From: Pseudomonadota bacterium | GTDB lineage: Bacteria > Pseudomonadota > Alphaproteobacteria > Rhizobiales > Hyphomicrobiaceae | Assembly: GCA_018242295.1 (NCBI GenBank) | Contig: JAFECE010000011.1 | Coordinates: forward strand, 1,116,001 to 1,180,000 | Length of the DNA stretch: 64,000 bases | Direction: 5' to 3' | Shown: piece after piece, positions 50,359 through 59,390 of the stretch | How positions within the stretch are numbered: the first letter of the stretch is position 1 | Layout: each line of letters starts with the position of its first letter | The notes under the pieces: model-generated | Told to the model about the DNA's origin: nothing | The model's input: only the letters and a program-made list of their open reading frames with translations | Database searches by the model: none | Program-made: the position numbers and the translations under genes

Positions 50359-51678
50359 TCAGTAGTTGATCAGAGCGCCGACACCGACGTACTGGAAGCT
50401 GTCGTACTGGATGCCCGTGTTGTCATCGTAGTCAAGATGACGATACTTGACCCACATCGACATGGCAGCCGCATCGATTTCCTGGACGATACCGAGACCC
50501 CAGACTTTCGTGGCGTCGTGGATTGCCGCGTCATCAAAGAAGGTCGCAGACTGCGAGAAGACGCCGGTGCCGCGGGCCTTTTCGTACTCGCCGTACAGGA
50601 CCGTGTGGCCAAGCGGGTTCCAGCGCTGACGGATACCGCCCTTGATGTAGTAGGTCTCAGACTGACCCAGCGAAGAGGTATCGTACTGGTTGTGGCCGTA
50701 GGCACCGTAGACGAACAAGCCCGTCGGAACATGCTCTACGTAAGCGCCAGCCTGGAAGTACTGCTGCGTCTCGTTACCGAGGCTGAAACCAGGGCCACCG
50801 AGGAAGCCAACGTTCGTTGTGTTGATGCTTGGGTCGGTGCTTTCGGTGTAAGACGCTGCACCCGCAAGCTTGAAGTCACCCCATTCGCCAGCGTAACGGC
50901 CGGTGATGGCCCAGATGTCGTCCTCACCCCACGATGCCGACACTGAGAAGCCGCCAAACGTCGGTGAGTCGTAACGTACGGTGTTGCGAGGAACGCCTGC
51001 GCAGTCACCCCATGCTCCACCCCAGCTCTGGCAATAGTCGCCGCCCCAGTGGATGCCGGTGGTCGGACCCGACACGAATCCGCCGCCCTTGGTGCGGATG
51101 CCGAAGCTGTTGACGTCGAAGGCTACCCAGTTAGCGGGAACGAGCGAGCCCGATCCGTCAACGAGGATTGCCGAGTTATCAGCTGCGTCCGACTGCTTAC
51201 CGACCGAGACCTTACCCAGCTGGTCGCTCTTGATGAACCAGAACGACTGCAGCGTGCTGACGCCGTTGACTGACTTGGTAAGTGCGTTCGGACCGTCCGG
51301 CGTGGCCTGATTGGTCGTCAAGCTGTCGGAGCCGGTGGCTTCGAGATGCAGAACGTAACCTGCCGTCCAGCCCGGCATGATCGTCGCCTGGCCCGTGAAC
51401 TTCACGTGGCTGGCGAGTGTAGAGCCGAGATCGGTAACGTACGTGTTCGATTCACGGCCGTCGTCCCAGAACATAACCTGCTGGCCAACCCAGCCTGAAA
51501 CCGTGAGGGAGACCTTGCGGTTGCCCTTACGTGCCGTCGTTGCTTCGAGTTCTGCAATCCGCTCCTCGAGGTCTGCGCAGCAGTTGCCTCCGAGGTCAGC
51601 TGCGGATGCACTGCCGGTCGACAGGCCACCTGCAACGAGGCCTGCCGCCATAAGCGCACTCAGACTATATTTGTTCAT
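50359..51678 (-). CDS. Outer membrane porin (Hyphomicrobiales type), copy 2
   Basis: A 439-residue paralogue of the neighbouring porin. It has the same architecture: signal peptide ending SASA-ADLG, Cys-Cys coiled coil, barrel opening KVSLTVSGWVGQQVMFW and a C-terminal FQYVGVGALINY. Differences concentrate in loops, for example around residues 190-300, as expected for variable surface loops. ATG 51678 has GGGAGC upstream. It is the upstream member of the tandem pair, with its own terminator. Selectivity of the pores is unknown. Confidence 0.9.
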   Translation of the reverse strand: MNKYSLSALMAAGLVAGGLSTGSASAADLGGNCCADLEERIAELEATTARKGNRKVSLTVSGWVGQQVMFWDDGRESNTYVTDLGSTLASHVKFTGQATIMPGWTAGYVLHLEATGSDSLTTNQATPDGPNALTKSVNGVSTLQSFWFIKSDQLGKVSVGKQSDAADNSAILVDGSGSLVPANWVAFDVNSFGIRTKGGGFVSGPTTGIHWGGDYCQSWGGAWGDCAGVPRNTVRYDSPTFGGFSVSASWGEDDIWAITGRYAGEWGDFKLAGAASYTESTDPSINTTNVGFLGGPGFSLGNETQQYFQAGAYVEHVPTGLFVYGAYGHNQYDTSSLGQSETYYIKGGIRQRWNPLGHTVLYGEYEKARGTGVFSQSATFFDDAAIHDATKVWGLGIVQEIDAAAMSMWVKYRHLDYDDNTGIQYDSFQYVGVGALINY

Positions 51679-52424
51679 GAATTAGCTCCCGTCTGCTTCG
51701 ACTTGAGGAATGAGGACGGAACAGACCCGTTCAGCCCAACACTCTTCTTCCCGTAGTGCTTATTCTTAACCGTCCTCAAACCCGTCTTCTGCGGTTCGGG
51801 CTTCCCCCCGAATTACCGCTCAGGCGAATGTATAGGCAGATCCGTTCCGGTCGGGAAATAGGGATTAGCCATGTGGACAGTTGAATCGCCGGGCCTTGTG
51901 ACAGAATGGCAACGAGCGCTGATGTTGCCACACGACGGTCACGTGGCAGCCGAATTGAAGACGAATTGATTTTCCTATGGAAGCAACCGGTTGCAATTTT
52001 TAATCGCTGCAACGTGTGCGTTGAGCACAAGAATTATACGGTTCGCGACTTTATATATATGTTCTCATTAGCGGGCTGCTTTGGGTACGCCAAGAGTATT
52101 CCGAAAACAGTTTTAGACTGTGGGTTCTTTGCATCAGCGAATCGGGGATGATTCGGCTTTTGATCATTGCTAAAAACGGCCTTAGTCAATTATAGAGAAA
52201 AGAGAAAATCCGATTTTGGCATTAGCTTGGCGGGCTAGTTATGTGCCAGATGAGAATGAGCCTGTCGATTGAATAATCATTGACGGGAAAGTCACAGGGT
52301 GCCGCCATGCGCGTGTAAAATCTGCCACAATCGTGCCATAGCTCTTTGGGATCGGCTATCGGGGGCGCTTGTGAGAGAGCGTGGGGCCGCACGTACGTTC
52401 CGCAAGGGTTGGCTGATATCGGAA
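51679..52424. other. Long divergent intergenic region
   Basis: About 745 bp between porin 2 and opgG, markedly AT-rich from 51950 to 52300. No frame looks coding. TGCCAC (51926-51931) and GTGGCA (51943-51948) form a spaced inverted repeat that could be an operator for porin 2 or opgG. The porin promoter should lie within the first 150 bp. Nothing else recognised. Confidence 0.4.
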
Positions 52425-54002
52425 ATGACAAGTAATTTGGTGGATCGCCGCGCACTGCTCGAGAAGGCGGTGGCGGGAAGTTTTGCGCTCGGGCTCGCGA
52501 AGATGGCCCTGGCAGTGACGGAAGCGTACGCCGAAGGGGAGACGGCGGCGCCACAGCCGAGCCCGCAGGGCATGGCCTTTGGGCCGACGACTCTGAAGGC
52601 GGAAGCGAAGAGGCTGGCTGATCAGCCGTTCTCCAAGCCGTCTATTGATGCGCTGCCGCCGCCGTTCAATAAGCTAACATACGATCAATATAGGGATATT
52701 CGCTTCCGTCCCGAAAGGGCGATCTGGAAGGGCGAGCACGTCGATTTCCAGGTTCAGCCGTTCGCGATGGGCTGGCTGTATGACGTACCGGTTGATCTCT
52801 GGGTCGTCGAAAATGGGAAGGCGACTCGTCTCGTCGCCGACAGCAAGCTCTTCTCCTTTGGGCCGCTGATTGGCCCTGGACCCGATTCTGCGCCGTTTGG
52901 ATTCTCCGGATTCCGCATTCACGGTCCGATCAACCGCGCCGATGCCTTCGACGAATATGCGGTTTTCCAGGGCGCGAGCTTTCTGCGCGCGGTGGGGCGC
53001 GGACAGGGCTACGGCGCGTCGGCGCGCGGCTTGGCGCTCAACACGGCGCAGCCGGCCGGTGAAGAATTTCCGTTCTTCCGAAGCTTCTGGATCGAAAGAC
53101 CGAAGCCGATCGCAACCGAAATCGTCGTCCACGCGTTGCTCGACAGTCAATCTACGACCGGCGCTTACCGGTTTGCGATCGCACCCGGAGAGACGACGGT
53201 GATGGATGTTGAAGCGACCTTGTATCCGCGAACGGCCCTCAGCCACGTCGGCATCGGTCCTTTGACGAGCATGTTCTTTCACGGTCAATCGAGCCAACGC
53301 CGCTTCGACGACATTCGCCCCGCCGTCCACGACAGCGAGGGACTCGCCATGATCAATGGCAGCGGCGAACGCCTCTGGCGGCCTCTCAACAATCCGAAGA
53401 CGCTGCAACTCAGCGCGTTCATGGATCGGGATCCGCAGGGGTTCGGTCTCTGGCAACGCGATCGCTCATTCCAGAACTATGAAGATCTGGAAAGTCGTTA
53501 CGAACGGCGGCCGTCGGTCTGGGTGCAGCCTCAAAACGGATGGGGCGACGGATTCGTCGAGCTCGTCGAGATTCCTATCGAGGACGAGATCCACGACAAT
53601 ATCTCGGCCTATTGGAAACCCTCGAAGGGGCTGGCCGCCGGCGGTCCGCACGTCTTTAGTTACAAAATTTTCTGGGGACCCGATGTGCCGGTGTCGTGGT
53701 CCGGAGCCCGCGTCGTCAAGACGCGGGTTGGAAGTGGGAAAAAGCCCGGGACAGTTGTCTTCGTCATCGATTTGACAGGACCTTTAGTGAAAGATGCGAA
53801 AGACTTGCCAGCTGCCGACCTGTCAGCTCGGGGGGGCAAGGTCTCCAACGTTTCCGTTCAACGCAATCTCGAAATCTCAGGCGTTCGAGTGACGTTCGAA
53901 CTGGCGCCCGGCGATAGCGGACTCGTTGAGCTGCGGTGTGTGTTGAAGGCAGGCGATCAAGCGGTTTCGGAGACGTGGCTCTATCGATGGACGAAGCCGT
54001 AA
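52425..54002 (+). CDS. opgG: Glucan biosynthesis protein (OpgG/OpgD family)
   Basis: A 525-residue periplasmic protein for osmoregulated periplasmic glucan synthesis. The N-terminus VDRRALLEKAVAGSFALGLA has a twin-arginine signal look, as in OpgD. The MdoG domain begins near residue 80 (FNKLTYDQYRDIRFRPERAIW) and has GYGASARGLALNTA and the C-terminal immunoglobulin-like domain. It is thought to modify or release the glucan made by OpgH. The gene overlaps opgH by 16 nt. ATG 52425 begins the signal; the frame is open to 52299. Confidence 0.9.
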   Translation: MTSNLVDRRALLEKAVAGSFALGLAKMALAVTEAYAEGETAAPQPSPQGMAFGPTTLKAEAKRLADQPFSKPSIDALPPPFNKLTYDQYRDIRFRPERAIWKGEHVDFQVQPFAMGWLYDVPVDLWVVENGKATRLVADSKLFSFGPLIGPGPDSAPFGFSGFRIHGPINRADAFDEYAVFQGASFLRAVGRGQGYGASARGLALNTAQPAGEEFPFFRSFWIERPKPIATEIVVHALLDSQSTTGAYRFAIAPGETTVMDVEATLYPRTALSHVGIGPLTSMFFHGQSSQRRFDDIRPAVHDSEGLAMINGSGERLWRPLNNPKTLQLSAFMDRDPQGFGLWQRDRSFQNYEDLESRYERRPSVWVQPQNGWGDGFVELVEIPIEDEIHDNISAYWKPSKGLAAGGPHVFSYKIFWGPDVPVSWSGARVVKTRVGSGKKPGTVVFVIDLTGPLVKDAKDLPAADLSARGGKVSNVSVQRNLEISGVRVTFELAPGDSGLVELRCVLKAGDQAVSETWLYRWTKP

Positions 54003-55960
54003 ACGAAAACTTCATCGGCGAGGTGCTCGAAGCATCTCCACATTCCAACCATCATCGCGACGCGGGTCCGTGGCGGTATTTGCCGGACGCGGCGCCGCTC
54101 GCCATGCCGGTTCAGGATTTCGCCAAGCCGGTTGAGGCCGTTGCCGAGGTTCGGCGGCGGGGTTACTGGGTGCCGCGCACGGCGATCTTCGCCGGTGCCG
54201 CGGTGCTGACGGGCGCCTTCGCGCAGGAGCTCTTCAGCATCCTGTCGTTCGTCGTCATCACACCGGTGCAGTTTCTCTTTCTTATACTCTCGACGATTGC
54301 CTTTGGATGGATCGCGATCGGCAGCCTGAGCGCAGCGCTCGGATTTCTTCCGCTGTTCACGGGCGAACGGCCGGACACCATTGAGCCGCCGCCGCCGAGT
54401 TCTCCATTGGCTTCACGGACAGCGCTGCTTTTTCCTGTCTATCACGAAGACCCGGCTCGAATCGCCGGCGCCATCGAGGCGATGGTGCGGGAGCTCACCG
54501 AACTCGGCCGCAATCAGTGTTTCGATGTATTCGTGCTCTCCGATACTCGTGGCGATATCGACGGTACGAAGGAGGCGGCCGTTTATCGGGCGCTGAGCGC
54601 GCAGTTGAGCGACATCGCGGCGATCTACTACCGGCGGAGGCTGCAGAACTCGGGGCGGAAGGCCGGCAATATCGCCAATTGGGTCGAACGGTTCGGTGCC
54701 AGCTATCAGTCTTTCATTATCCTCGACGGCGACAGCGTCATGTCCGGCGGAACGCTCGTTTCGCTGGCGGCCGCCATGGAGGCGGATGACAGGGCCGGGC
54801 TGATCCAGACGGTTCCGCGACTCGTCGGCGGCGAGACGCTGCTGCAACGGCTTCAGCAATTCGCTTGCAATACCTATGGACCTGCGGTTGCTGCGGGTCT
54901 CGCGTTCTGGCATCGCGACCAGGGCAATTATTGGGGCCACAACGCCATCATCCGCACGGCGGCCTTCGCCGAAGCGGCCGGGCTTCCCGAGCTTCCGGGC
55001 CGGAAGCCGTTCGGCGGCCATATCATGAGCCACGACTTCGTGGAGGCCGTGCTTCTTCAGCGTGCGGGTTACGGCGTGCACATGATGCCGTCGCTCGAAG
55101 GCTCCTACGAGGGAATGCCGCCCAATATCATCGATGTGGTCGCGCGCGATCGGCGCTGGGCGCAGGGCAACCTTCAGCACCTTGCGATCGTCTCGCAACC
55201 TGGACTGACGCCGATGGGTAGGCTCCATCTCGGCATGGGGGCGGCTTCGTATCTGATTTCCGGGGTGTGGGCGCTTTCGCTCGTCGTCGGTGTCGTGCTG
55301 GCGCTGCAGGGCCAGCAGATGATTCCGAGCTACTTCCGTGACGACAAAACGTTGTTCCCGATCTGGCCGACCATCGATCCGGGCGCCGCGTTGCGCCTCT
55401 TCATGGCGACGATGATCGTGGTGCTTTTGCCGAAGGCGCTCGGGCTTATGCTCGCGTGGCAGCAAGCCCGGAAAGAGCGAAGCCCGTTCGTCGCTATCCG
55501 CGTCACGATCGGCGTGCTCATCGAGACGGTCTACTCGATGCTGATCGCGCCCATCTTCATGGTGACGCAGACGGTCGGGGCCGCAGAAATTCTGGCCGGG
55601 CGTGACTCGGGCTGGAAGCCGCAGAAGCGCAACGACGGCGCGCTGACATTTGACGATGCGATGTGGTTCGCGCGCTGGCACACGGCGATCGGCGGCATTG
55701 TCGGCGCCATTGCCTGGACGGTCTCGCCCGCGTTACTCGCGTGGATGTCGCCCGTCATTCTGGGTCTCGTGCTGGCCGGTCCGGTCAGTTGGCTGACGTC
55801 GTTGAAGGCTGGCCCGCTGGAGCGGTGGGCGCTCGCAACGAACGAGGATCGCAAGCCACCTCCCGTGCTGGTCGACGCCGGACATCGGTCCAGCGATTGG
55901 GCGCGCAAGATCGCGACGCCCGGCGGCTTGGTCCAACAGCCGGACGCCGCGGCGGCCTGA
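53987..55960 (+). CDS. opgH: Glucans biosynthesis glucosyltransferase
   Basis: A 657-residue membrane glucosyltransferase that polymerises UDP-glucose into the linear beta-glucan backbone. The family 2 catalytic domain contains LFPVYHEDPARIAG, the DxD-like ILDGDSVM and the acceptor-site Gln-x-x-Arg-Trp-type RRWAQGNLQH. Helices flank it: two N-terminal and several C-terminal (SLVVGVVLALQG and beyond). Starts at ATG 53987 within the end of opgG, indicating translational coupling. Somewhat shorter than the E. coli enzyme. Confidence 0.93.
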   Translation: MDEAVNENFIGEVLEASPHSNHHRDAGPWRYLPDAAPLAMPVQDFAKPVEAVAEVRRRGYWVPRTAIFAGAAVLTGAFAQELFSILSFVVITPVQFLFLILSTIAFGWIAIGSLSAALGFLPLFTGERPDTIEPPPPSSPLASRTALLFPVYHEDPARIAGAIEAMVRELTELGRNQCFDVFVLSDTRGDIDGTKEAAVYRALSAQLSDIAAIYYRRRLQNSGRKAGNIANWVERFGASYQSFIILDGDSVMSGGTLVSLAAAMEADDRAGLIQTVPRLVGGETLLQRLQQFACNTYGPAVAAGLAFWHRDQGNYWGHNAIIRTAAFAEAAGLPELPGRKPFGGHIMSHDFVEAVLLQRAGYGVHMMPSLEGSYEGMPPNIIDVVARDRRWAQGNLQHLAIVSQPGLTPMGRLHLGMGAASYLISGVWALSLVVGVVLALQGQQMIPSYFRDDKTLFPIWPTIDPGAALRLFMATMIVVLLPKALGLMLAWQQARKERSPFVAIRVTIGVLIETVYSMLIAPIFMVTQTVGAAEILAGRDSGWKPQKRNDGALTFDDAMWFARWHTAIGGIVGAIAWTVSPALLAWMSPVILGLVLAGPVSWLTSLKAGPLERWALATNEDRKPPPVLVDAGHRSSDWARKIATPGGLVQQPDAAAA

Positions 55961-55971
55961 GCGCAATCCGC

Positions 55972-57006
55972 TTATGTCTCGGTTTTATCGGAGCCGCGCA
56001 GCGAGCGGAGAAGCTCGTTGAAGATCTCGCGCACGCGTAGCGGCTCGGCATCGAGATAGGGGAGCGGACGGATCACCTCGACGGCGACGACGCCGAGGCG
56101 GGACGTCAAAGCGCCATTGAATGCACCTTCGCCGAGACGCCGCGACAGCCGTCGCAAGACGTCCTGACCGACGAACTGGCCGAAGAGATCGTCAGTCATC
56201 GCGATGCCGCCGGTCGCAATGATGTGGCCGACGACGAGACGGGCGAGACGCAGCGCGCCGAGGACGCCGGGCCTGCCGCCGTAGAGTGTCGCGATGGCGC
56301 GAAACATCCGCACGTTCTCGACGAGCACGAAGCCCATCGCGATCCACATGATCGGGGAGATTGCCGTTACCGTCGCCACGCGCTTCGCGGATTTCAGGAT
56401 GACGCGGCGGCTTTCGGAATCGATCGGACGGAGGAGTTCGCGATCTGCGAGGCGGAGAAGCTCGCCTTTTTCGAGCACGTCGCCGGTGTGGTCCTTGATG
56501 CGAGCCAGGCCCCAAGCAAGGTCCGGGCGGCCGCGATAGTGAGACAGCAGCGCGGCGACGGCCTTTCGCTCGCCCTCAACGTTCGGCTTCGCAATCGTCT
56601 CTCGAACCAGTGCGCGAAGCTTCGCCAGCCGGGCGAGGCGTCTGAAGCCAATGAGTTCGCGCAGGACGATGCCGAGCAGCGCCAGGGCTATGATCATCAT
56701 CAAGCCGAAGGCGACCCAGCCGACCCAGTCCTGGCGCTCAAGCGCGACGGAGACGAAGCGGGTGAACCAAAGTCCAGCGGCGAGCGAGGCAAGCGCCGCC
56801 ATCGCGGAAAGCAGAATGCTGCCGAAGCGGAAGCCGCGATTGATATCGCCGACCGTCAAACGTCGCGTCGCCGGTACCGCGCCTCGTCTCGACGTGACGG
56901 TTCCGCCGCCCGGCAACGTCTCTTCGAATTCTGCCTCATCGGCGATGTCGTCGAGCTTGAAGACGCGAGGCTTTCGCGGCGGCGGCTGATCGTTCTCGAA
57001 CGTCAT
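55972..57006 (-). CDS. TIGR01620/YcjF family membrane protein (DUF697)
   Basis: A 344-residue inner-membrane protein. Two hydrophobic hairpins (ILLSAMAALASLAAGLWF and WVGWVAFGLMMIIALALLGIVL) occur near residues 75-135, followed by a helical domain with LARLVVGHIIATGGIAMTDDLF typical of the DUF697 region. It overlaps the upstream YcjX gene by 4 nt, and this pairing is conserved widely in proteobacteria. The two may form a stress-related membrane GTPase system; function is unproven. Confidence 0.87.
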   Translation of the reverse strand: MTFENDQPPPRKPRVFKLDDIADEAEFEETLPGGGTVTSRRGAVPATRRLTVGDINRGFRFGSILLSAMAALASLAAGLWFTRFVSVALERQDWVGWVAFGLMMIIALALLGIVLRELIGFRRLARLAKLRALVRETIAKPNVEGERKAVAALLSHYRGRPDLAWGLARIKDHTGDVLEKGELLRLADRELLRPIDSESRRVILKSAKRVATVTAISPIMWIAMGFVLVENVRMFRAIATLYGGRPGVLGALRLARLVVGHIIATGGIAMTDDLFGQFVGQDVLRRLSRRLGEGAFNGALTSRLGVVAVEVIRPLPYLDAEPLRVREIFNELLRSLRGSDKTET

Positions 57007-58472
57007 GCGAGATAATCCGAAATCAGGAAATCGAGCGCGCGGTCCAATCTGATATGCGGAAACGCTGCCGGCTTACCATCGTAAAGCGTATCTAGGAGCT
57101 TTGGTGGGGCAAATCTCACAAGCTCGAGGGACGCGGCCTTGGCATGGCGGGCGGCGTTGAGCGCTGCTGCCGGATCGATGGGAAGGTCGCCCGGGAAGAT
57201 CGCGGCTTCGGTCGCGCCGTCGAAGATTACGTTGCCGATCTTTTCGCCTTTGATCGGCGTGCCTCGAAGGCAGGGCAGAATTTCGCCGCCGTGTTTGGCA
57301 CTCGCCTCGCGTGTGGCGCGTAATGCGGAAAGGGCTAGGGCATGGACGCCTGCGCCTTCGGTCTCGGCGCGCTTTACGGCATCGTCGACGATCTCTTTCA
57401 GCAAGGCTTCAAGGCGATCGTGGCTGGAAGCCGGAAGATGGTCGGCCTTGGTCGCGGCGAACAGCACACGGTCGATTTTCCGTCCCATGAACATGGAGAG
57501 CCACGAGTTGGCTCCGGGGCGGAAAGCTTTCAGGATATCGGTCATGGCGCGTTCGAGATCGCCGACAGCGTCGGCGCCGCGGTGGAGGGCCGTCAGCACA
57601 TCGACAAGTACTATTTGGCGATCGAGGCGGGCGAAGTGGTCGTTGAAGAACGGTTTGACGACAGATTGCTTATAGCTTTCGAACCGCCGCGCCATCATAG
57701 CGGCGAGCGATCCGCGCGGCAGGCGTACGTCCGACGTGAGCGGCATCGGAAAGAACGTGAGAAGGGGCGAGCCGTCCAAGTCTCCGGGGAGCAGAAAGCG
57801 GCCGGGCGCGAGCGTCGATTGCGCGCCGCTGTCGCGCGTCGCGCGCAAATAGGACGTGAAGAGTTTGGCGCCCGTCATGGCGATCTGCTCGTCTTCCGGC
57901 GCGGCCGGATCGGTGCCAGCGAGGAAGCCCAGGAAGGGTTTTGCGAACTCGGCGCGCTGCGGCGCGTTCGCAAGGGCCAGGGCTTCAATCGAGAATGAGC
58001 GATAATCCTGATCGAGTAATGGCAGGTCGATTAGCCATTCGCCGGGGTAGTCCACAATGTCGAGATGCAGCTTCGAAAAGCCGATGGCGCGTTTCAGTGC
58101 GTACGCCGACCGGTATTCGATGGTGATACGCAATTCCGAGATCCGCTTCGTGCTCTCCGGCCAGGATGGCGGCGTCGACAGGAGATCGGCGAGATGGGCT
58201 TCATAGTCGAAGCGGGGCACGCTGTCGTCCGGCTGCGGTTCGAGATAGGCGCGGACGATGCGCCGCTCCGCGTCGGGTGCGAAAAATGGCAGGCGGCCGC
58301 CGGCAACGAGATTGCGAACAAGCGCGGTGATGAAAACGGTCTTGCCGGCGCGCGACAATCCGGTCACGCCGAGGCGCACCGACGGTGTCAGGTAATCGGC
58401 AAAGCGCGCCTGGGCGTCTCTGAAAAAGTCGGAATAGGAGGTGTCTGCCAAGTGATGCCGCGTATGAGCCAA
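57003..58472 (-). CDS. YcjX-family P-loop protein
   Basis: A 489-residue cytosolic P-loop NTPase, DUF463 family. The Walker A is GLSRAGKTVF (38-47), followed by HLDIVDYPGEWLIDLPLL, a DxxG-like switch, and VLFAATKADHLP, the base-specificity TKAD loop, which suggests GTP. The start is unclear: the longest frame begins TTG 58472, only about six bases after a stem-loop, and another TTG at 58451 is possible. Coupled to the DUF697 gene by a 4-nt overlap. Confidence 0.85.
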   Translation of the reverse strand: MAHTRHHLADTSYSDFFRDAQARFADYLTPSVRLGVTGLSRAGKTVFITALVRNLVAGGRLPFFAPDAERRIVRAYLEPQPDDSVPRFDYEAHLADLLSTPPSWPESTKRISELRITIEYRSAYALKRAIGFSKLHLDIVDYPGEWLIDLPLLDQDYRSFSIEALALANAPQRAEFAKPFLGFLAGTDPAAPEDEQIAMTGAKLFTSYLRATRDSGAQSTLAPGRFLLPGDLDGSPLLTFFPMPLTSDVRLPRGSLAAMMARRFESYKQSVVKPFFNDHFARLDRQIVLVDVLTALHRGADAVGDLERAMTDILKAFRPGANSWLSMFMGRKIDRVLFAATKADHLPASSHDRLEALLKEIVDDAVKRAETEGAGVHALALSALRATREASAKHGGEILPCLRGTPIKGEKIGNVIFDGATEAAIFPGDLPIDPAAALNAARHAKAASLELVRFAPPKLLDTLYDGKPAAFPHIRLDRALDFLISDYLA

Positions 58473-58478
58473 GAGAAA

Positions 58479-58501
58479 AGGGGGCGTAAAGCCCCCTTTA
58501 A
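58479..58501 (-). terminator. Hairpin between the 28-aa gene and ycjX
   Basis: On the minus strand AAAGGGGGC pairs with GCCCCCTTT over a TTTAC loop and is followed by TCTC. It sits after the small membrane-peptide gene and immediately before the ycjX start, so it could terminate the first and modulate the second. Confidence 0.6.
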
Positions 58502-58561
58502 GTGGCGTAACTCGCGGGTCTCGACAAGGCGCTTTGGCAGCGGCCTGCCGAACCTGGCGGC

Positions 58562-58648
58562 TTATCCGTAGAAGAACACGGCGACGCCAGCAGCGAGCAC
58601 CACGACGGCCATCAACATGATGGCGCTCGATCGGACGAACTCGGCCAC
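58562..58648 (-). CDS. Small membrane peptide of 28 aa
   Basis: A short reading frame of 28 codons, starting GTG 58648 with AGGGAGAG about six bases upstream. It reads AEFVRSSAIMLMAVVV then LAAGVAVFFYG and stops with TAA. It is a single hydrophobic helix with one Arg at the cytosolic side and a Tyr-Gly end, the usual form of bacterial small membrane proteins. It lies between the hypothetical gene and ycjX with a hairpin after it. Coding status is inferred from the ribosome site and composition. Confidence 0.5.
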   Translation of the reverse strand: MAEFVRSSAIMLMAVVVLAAGVAVFFYG

Positions 58649-58806
58649 GGCTTCTCTCCCTTTGGCTTGTCCATGACGGGTGTTGGAACCATGTATAAGC
58701 TTAGGGATTGAATAGGCCGTGAAGCGGGGGTTCATACATCGTTCATTCGGCTGCAGCGGCGATGTGACCGAGTGATCGGGATGTGGCCGCTAAGTTGCCA
58801 AATGTC

Positions 58807-59304
58807 TCAGGCGTCGTGCGCCTTTCTGACTTCGAAGACTTCCATGATGCGGCAGCCGCGATGCGGGCCATCGACGACGAACGTCCATTTGCCCTCGGTA
58901 AAGGTGTCGCACATCTTCACGCCCTTTACGAGAATCCAGTGTCCTTCTTTGCCCTTGTGAATTGCCAGGATGTAATACGCCCACGCGTTCCGCGGCTTCT
59001 GCATCCATGTCCAGAACGTCGGGCGTTCCTTGCGGGCGCGGTGCATATGGCTTTCCCGGAGATCCATGCGATAGCCGAAGTAGGCGAGGGCGGCCTCGAC
59101 TTCGTCGGAATAGGTTCCGCGCACGACGGGCTTGCGGTGTGGAGGCAACTCGCGGCCTTCGCGAATGACGTCCTCGATCCTGGCGATGCCGAAGCCGGTG
59201 ATCGCGGAGAGGACGTAGGGTCCGCAGAATGCAACCCGCCCAGTATCGTTTTTCGCCGCATCGAGCGACGACGACGGCCATCCGGTTGAAAAGCGATCGG
59301 TCAT
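58807..59304 (-). CDS. Conserved hypothetical protein, 165 aa
   Basis: A 165-residue cytosolic protein with no signal peptide. After a variable start it has GRVAFCGPYVLSAITGF, then HKGKEGHWILVKGVKMCDTFTEGKWTFVVDGPH, a pattern with Cys26-region and His that recalls papain-like folds (CGPYVLSAI near the N-terminus, His in GHWILV), but I cannot confirm a catalytic triad. ATG 59304. It is divergent from malonyl-CoA decarboxylase. An overlapping frame on the same strand looks Arg/Pro-rich and is rejected. Confidence 0.7.
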   Translation of the reverse strand: MTDRFSTGWPSSSLDAAKNDTGRVAFCGPYVLSAITGFGIARIEDVIREGRELPPHRKPVVRGTYSDEVEAALAYFGYRMDLRESHMHRARKERPTFWTWMQKPRNAWAYYILAIHKGKEGHWILVKGVKMCDTFTEGKWTFVVDGPHRGCRIMEVFEVRKAHDA

Positions 59305-59390
59305 GCCAAAAATGCCCTATACAAGCTGCGACGGGATGCTCGTTCGATACGGTTAAGCAAAAGTTAACGCATCAGGGAGCCCGGCCGGCG

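Noticed and set aside
54413-55681. A 422-codon minus-strand frame inside opgH
   Set aside because: His/Arg-rich shadow of a certain glucosyltransferase gene.
58790-59281. A second minus-strand frame overlapping the 165-aa hypothetical gene
   Set aside because: Arg/Pro/Gly-rich translation; the overlapping frame 58807-59304 has normal protein composition and an ATG.
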